DNA of 64,000 nucleotides from UBA6115 sp050952935 (lineage in GTDB: Bacteria; Bacillota; Clostridia; Christensenellales; Aristaeellaceae). The stretch is taken from NCBI GenBank assembly GCA_050952935.1, contig JBMNLS010000002.1:186001-250000 (forward strand), read 5' to 3'. Positions 60,157 through 64,000 of the stretch are shown here, piece by piece (within the stretch, counting starts at the first letter, position 1; each line of letters starts with the position of its first letter). The position numbers and the translations under genes were made by a program. The notes beneath the pieces were generated by a model that worked only from the letters and a program-made list of their open reading frames with translations, had not been told where the DNA came from and ran no database searches.

Positions 60157-63100
60157 ATGCGCCCAATTACCATGACCCGTCGTAGTTTCCTGAAACTGGT
60201 GGGGGTATCCAGCGCCGGTTTCGCCGCCCTTGGCATGGGGCCATTGCAGCACCCTGCCAAGGCTGAAGCGGCCGCTGACAAACCCAAGCAGCGGGGCCGC
60301 TGCCTGCCGGTAGAGGCCACTGTTGACCCCAAAACCGGTAAGGTTACCCCAAACCCTGACATCCTGATGCAAAACAGCGCTTGCCTTGGCTGTTATGCTT
60401 CCTGTGGCAACCGTATCAAGATCGACAAAAAGACTGAGCAGGTGCTGCGGGTGACCGGCAACCCGTATAATCCCATGTCTACCGAACCACATCTGCCCAT
60501 GAAGGCGCCTCTAACGGATGCTTATCTGGCTTTCAGCCAGTTTGAAAACCGCGGAAATGACCAGCGGGGCATTCTCTGCCAGCGTGGTAACGCCACCCTC
60601 ACCGCGCATTTGGACCCTAACCGGATTCTGGTTCCCTTAAAACGCACAGGCCCCCGGGGAAGCGGCAAGTGGAAACCTATTTCCTGGGAAACCTTGGTAG
60701 AGGAAACTGTTGAAGGTGGCAAGCTTTTTGCTGATATTGGCGAGGATCGGGAAATTGAAGGATTCCGTGCTTGCCGGGATATTGAAACACCTCTTGATCC
60801 GGATGCGCCGGAGCTGGGTCCCAAGTCCATGCAGGTGGTGGAGATGGGTGGGCGCGGTGATGGCCGAAGCGCTTTCACAGGGCGCTTTATGGGGGCTTAT
60901 GGCAGCACCAATGCCTATGGTCATGGTTATTCTTGTGGGGGTGCTTTTATTCCCACCGGTTCTTTGACTACTGGCGGGCAGTTTATGCGGCCGGATGTGA
61001 TGCGCAATAAATATATCCTTTTTGAAGGCCAGTATCCCGGACAGTCGGGTAAGCCCCAGGGGGCCATGGCTCGTCAGGTGGCTTTGCGCACCTCTTCAGG
61101 CGATTTGCATATTGATGTGGTTGACCCGGCTATGTTGGGCGGCAACATCCAGCCTGTAGGTGAAAACACGCGCTGGATTCCCATCAAGCCCACCACCGAT
61201 GCGGCTTTCCAGATGGGTTTGCTCAATTATATTATCGCTAATAAGCGCTATAACGAGGATTATCTGTCCTCCCCCACCTTGGATGCTGCTAAGGGAAAAG
61301 GCTTTGCCAGCTTTTGCAATGCAAGCTATCTGGTTAATACAGAGAATGGCAAGCTCATCACCTGCCAGGATTTAAACATCCCTACAGGCGAAGCAAAGCC
61401 GGAAACGGTTTATGTGGTGGTCGACAAGGCCACCGGCAAGCCTGTGGCTGTGAATGAAACCATCGCCGCCGATATCGACTTTGATGGTGAAGTGGAAGGT
61501 TTCAAGGTAAAAACATCCTTTGTATATCTGAAGGAATCAGTTTTAGCGAAAACCATCGCCGAGTATTCCGCTATTTGCGAGGTGCCGGAAGATATTATCG
61601 TGGATGTGGCCACGAAGTGGACCAGTTTCGGCACTCAGGTGGCTTATACGGGCCTGGGATCCACTGCCGCTGCCAACGGTTCCGATCAAGTGCTTGGCGG
61701 TGTGGCGCTTTGCTGCATGGTGGGCTGCTACAACATGAAAGGCGGCATGATTCGTCGGCGTGTTTCCTTCAAGTCGGTAGCGGATGGCGCTAAATATAAG
61801 CTCAGCTCTTATGCCGGCAAGCCCGATATCAAGGGAGCCCGCATCAGTCGCACAGGCTTTGCCTATGAGAAAACCAGCGAGTATAAACGCCATATTGATA
61901 AAGAGGAGAACGCTTATCCAGCGATCCTGCCATGGTTTAGTTATGGCGGCGCCTCTGACAATCAGGCGGTGTTTTCCATTTGCAACAGCTATCCCTATGC
62001 GCCTAAGATCGTTTTTAACTGGATGGCGAACCCCTTCTTCGCTGTGCCCGGCGCCTCCCGAGAAGATGTGCGCCAGGAGTTTTGCAAGCCCGAGCGCATC
62101 CCGCTGCTGATTACCATTGACGCTTTTATGGCGGAGGTGGCGGCGGTGTCTGATTATATCGTGCCGGACTACACCCAGTATGAAGCCTGGGGATTCCCCA
62201 ATATGGAAGGCAACACCACGGATAAATGCACTGCCATCCGTTGGCCGGTGGTGGAGCCTAAAACGCAGAAGATTGATGATTATCGGCACGCCTGTTATGA
62301 AAACTATCTCATTGATGTAGCTAAGAAAATCGGGCTCCCCGGTTTTGGTGAAAAGGCCATTGAAGATGTTGAAGGCAACTTCTATGATCTGGACAGCGCA
62401 GAGGACATTTTCCTGCGTGCAGCTGTGAATGAGGCCTATGACGATGGCGAGCCGGTGCCTGAAATTTCAGATGAAGAACGGGCGCTGATGGACTTTGACA
62501 AGTATAAGGCGCGCTGGGCGCATGTGGCGCTGAGTGATGAGGAGTGGAACCGGGTGGCTTATCTGCTCTCCCGCGGCGGCCGCTTCTCGGAGTATGGAAC
62601 AGGCTTTGATGGGGACACCTACCAATACCCCTACACCGGCATCGTCAACATTTATCTGGAGAAGGTGGCCACCAGCTTTGACTCCTATACCGGCAAGCCT
62701 TTCTCAGGAACTCTTAATTATAACGAACAAAAACTGGCCGATGGCACACCCCTGACAGAGGCTTTCCCGGAGTCGGATTTCCCCTTCCAGGGCATCTCTT
62801 ATAAGGCTAAATACCGCAGTGTATCAATGCTTGATAACTCCATTCTCAGGGATTTAGCGCCTGAAAACGCGGTGGAGATCAACGATCTGGACGCTGAAGA
62901 ACTGGGCCTTAAAACCGGGGATATGGTGCGCGTCACCTCTGCCACCGGCAGCGAAACCTTTGGCAGGATTCTTGCCCGTCCCGGTGTTGCCCGGAAGACC
63001 ATTGCCGTGGCTTTTGGTTATGGGCACTGGGAGTACAATACTAACGCTTATCAGGTGGATGGAAAAAAAGTGGCTGCAACATCCCCGCGTGAGGTGGGCA

Positions 63101-63222
63101 TGAACCTAGTGAAGGTCAGCCTGCTTGATCCAACCTTTGGTGATAAGATGTATGGGCTTTCCGAAATGCAGTCCGGCATGTGCGCGCGCAACGGTGGCGC
63201 CTATCGGATTGAAAAGGTCTAA
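60157..63222 (+). CDS. ttrA: Tetrathionate-reductase-like molybdopterin oxidoreductase, catalytic subunit
   Basis: 1021 residues, the length of TtrA. Tat signal TRRSFLKLVGVSS (RR at 8-9) ending near residue 35. Fe-S site Cys76-x2-Cys79-x3-Cys83 (CLGCYASCG) with Cys141 (GILCQRG). The likely molybdenum ligand is Cys260 in YGHGYSCGGAF. C-terminal molydopterin-binding domain has AEELGLKTGDMVRVTSATGS. It would reduce tetrathionate or a related sulfur or oxyanion acceptor outside the membrane. TtrA, ArrA and SrdA are close relatives, so the acceptor is not certain. AGGAGG site; followed by its chaperone and Fe-S subunit. Confidence 0.85.
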   Translation: MRPITMTRRSFLKLVGVSSAGFAALGMGPLQHPAKAEAAADKPKQRGRCLPVEATVDPKTGKVTPNPDILMQNSACLGCYASCGNRIKIDKKTEQVLRVTGNPYNPMSTEPHLPMKAPLTDAYLAFSQFENRGNDQRGILCQRGNATLTAHLDPNRILVPLKRTGPRGSGKWKPISWETLVEETVEGGKLFADIGEDREIEGFRACRDIETPLDPDAPELGPKSMQVVEMGGRGDGRSAFTGRFMGAYGSTNAYGHGYSCGGAFIPTGSLTTGGQFMRPDVMRNKYILFEGQYPGQSGKPQGAMARQVALRTSSGDLHIDVVDPAMLGGNIQPVGENTRWIPIKPTTDAAFQMGLLNYIIANKRYNEDYLSSPTLDAAKGKGFASFCNASYLVNTENGKLITCQDLNIPTGEAKPETVYVVVDKATGKPVAVNETIAADIDFDGEVEGFKVKTSFVYLKESVLAKTIAEYSAICEVPEDIIVDVATKWTSFGTQVAYTGLGSTAAANGSDQVLGGVALCCMVGCYNMKGGMIRRRVSFKSVADGAKYKLSSYAGKPDIKGARISRTGFAYEKTSEYKRHIDKEENAYPAILPWFSYGGASDNQAVFSICNSYPYAPKIVFNWMANPFFAVPGASREDVRQEFCKPERIPLLITIDAFMAEVAAVSDYIVPDYTQYEAWGFPNMEGNTTDKCTAIRWPVVEPKTQKIDDYRHACYENYLIDVAKKIGLPGFGEKAIEDVEGNFYDLDSAEDIFLRAAVNEAYDDGEPVPEISDEERALMDFDKYKARWAHVALSDEEWNRVAYLLSRGGRFSEYGTGFDGDTYQYPYTGIVNIYLEKVATSFDSYTGKPFSGTLNYNEQKLADGTPLTEAFPESDFPFQGISYKAKYRSVSMLDNSILRDLAPENAVEINDLDAEELGLKTGDMVRVTSATGSETFGRILARPGVARKTIAVAFGYGHWEYNTNAYQVDGKKVAATSPREVGMNLVKVSLLDPTFGDKMYGLSEMQSGMCARNGGAYRIEKV

Positions 63223-63228
63223 GACAGC

Positions 63229-63906
63229 GTGCGGCAAGTGATGGAACAAGACGCTCACAGCGCAAAGACCCGGCGGGATATATACGCCCTGATTGCTAAC
63301 CTTCTTCTGAAGCGTCCGGAAGCTAAGGGCTTTCCGGTCTTGGCGGAAGAATTGGCCGTTTTGTTGTCCGCCTTTGGCGAAAGCCGGGAAGGGTTGGACA
63401 GCCTGATGGCGAGGCACGAGTTTGTGAAGAATACGGAACAGGAATACTATGATGTGTTTTTTGTCCCAAAGTCAGGGCATTATGTGCCGCCTTATGTTTC
63501 TTCCTTAATGAGCTACACGCCAGGGAAAAAGAAACCGTTTGGTTTGCTTGACCCTGTGCAAAGTTCCAGGATTCAGGCGATTTATGACAGCTTTGGCTTT
63601 AATCCGCACAATCTGGAGATTTTCAGCCCCTGGCGTCAGGTGGGAGCGGCTGATCACATCGGCTTTTGCTTTGCTCTGATGGCTAACCTTTGTGAGGCTG
63701 AAAACCTGGAAAAGAACTCGGAAATAGCCGAAACCTGGCGGACAAGCCAAACCCGGTTCCTGAAGGAAGAATTGCTTCCCTGCCTGCCCAATTTTGAAAT
63801 GGCTCTGTCCCAGGCCAAAGCGCCCTTTTACAGCACCCTGGGACGCGCGGCCCATCTGTGGGCATGCTACGACATAACTGCATCAACAGACATCGCTGAA
63901 CAATGA
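63229..63906 (+). CDS. TorD/DmsD-type maturation chaperone
   Basis: 225 residues, possibly starting at GTG 63229 or ATG 63241. The family pattern is EQEYYDVFFVPKSGHYVPPY with SSLMSY after it (Y-x-x-L-F...P-P-Y-x-S), and HIGFCFALMANLCEAENLEK is the second conserved helix. These cytosolic proteins bind the Tat signal of the molybdoenzyme and hold it for cofactor loading. It lies between the catalytic and Fe-S subunit genes, which argues for a dedicated role with this enzyme. Confidence 0.88.
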   Translation: MRQVMEQDAHSAKTRRDIYALIANLLLKRPEAKGFPVLAEELAVLLSAFGESREGLDSLMARHEFVKNTEQEYYDVFFVPKSGHYVPPYVSSLMSYTPGKKKPFGLLDPVQSSRIQAIYDSFGFNPHNLEIFSPWRQVGAADHIGFCFALMANLCEAENLEKNSEIAETWRTSQTRFLKEELLPCLPNFEMALSQAKAPFYSTLGRAAHLWACYDITASTDIAEQ

Positions 63907-63919
63907 AAGGAGTTATACA

Positions 63920-64000
63920 ATGGCTCAACCCAGATATGGTATGGTGATTGATCTTAGACGCTGCGTGGGTTGCCACGCATGCACCGTTGTGTGCAAAATG
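63920..64000 (+). CDS. 4Fe-4S ferredoxin-type subunit (partial), TtrB/DmsB-like
   Basis: Only the first 27 codons are in the window. AAAGGAG lies at good spacing. The start MAQPRYGMVIDLRRCVGCHA then CTVVCKM shows the first Cys-x2-Cys-x2-Cys-x3-Cys 4Fe-4S motif of electron-transfer subunits of this enzyme class. There is no Tat signal visible. It would carry electrons from a quinol-oxidising membrane subunit (outside the window) to the catalytic subunit. Confidence 0.9.
   Translation, partial: MAQPRYGMVIDLRRCVGCHACTVVCKM

Overview
The window reads as a moderately GC-rich chromosome of an anaerobic Bacillota (Clostridia-like) bacterium. The evidence is strong AGGAGG ribosome sites, ATG/GTG/TTG starts, a short 217-residue EF-Ts next to rpsB, PPi-type phosphofructokinase, DegV, PAQR and Liv families, a two-gene Suf-like system, and a Tat-exported molybdenum respiratory enzyme. 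There is no rRNA, tRNA or CRISPR array that I can see. The species cannot be named from this window.

Layout. 0-2.5 kb: start of a sugar ABC permease and two exported proteins, all leftward. 2.9-4.2 kb: a tandem class II aldolase. 4.33-5.93 kb: an IS4-family insertion sequence sitting 14 bp upstream of the rpsB promoter. 6-12.5 kb: a housekeeping run rpsB-tsf, pyrH (without frr behind it), dus, a phosphoribosyltransferase, an isochorismatase-like hydrolase and guaA. 12.5-15 kb: an AT-rich foreign block directly behind guaA with two overlapping genes, a RelA/SpoT-domain protein and a DGQHR-motif protein; this is the best candidate for an undescribed system. 15.1-16.8 kb: a P-loop kinase-like gene, a possible riboswitch-terminator leader and a YwaF-type membrane protein. 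16.8-22 kb: a leftward operon argH, polar amino acid ABC importer, cysK, cysE. 22.3-26 kb: an AT-rich orphan, MarR-DegV with a clear operator pair, a ketopantoate-reductase-like gene and a PAQR protein.

26.2-33 kb is a coherent leftward catabolic operon: GntR regulator, M20 hydrolase, ribose-type ABC importer (binding protein, ATPase, permease) and a NagB-fold protein whose active-site and phosphate-loop residues are changed; no sugar kinase is present. 33-38.5 kb: GNAT, NatAB-like exporter, EamA transporter and a compact SufC/SufBD pair. 38.5-44.7 kb: a second AT-richer block holding a complete branched-chain amino acid (Liv) importer plus a PepV-like dipeptidase behind one consensus promoter with an inverted repeat.

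44.9-47.8 kb: an XRE regulator with its ABC exporter. 47.8-49.1 kb: a PPi-phosphofructokinase gene cut by an in-frame TGA. 49.2-59.8 kb: assorted genes (DUF5677-like, RidA, EamA, DUF401-like, pyroglutamyl peptidase, a four-repeat peptidoglycan-binding protein, YjjG, a TPR protein, an AEC transporter, prfC). 60.1-64 kb: start of a tetrathionate-reductase-like operon: Tat-exported catalytic subunit, TorD-type chaperone and the start of an Fe-S subunit, running off the window.
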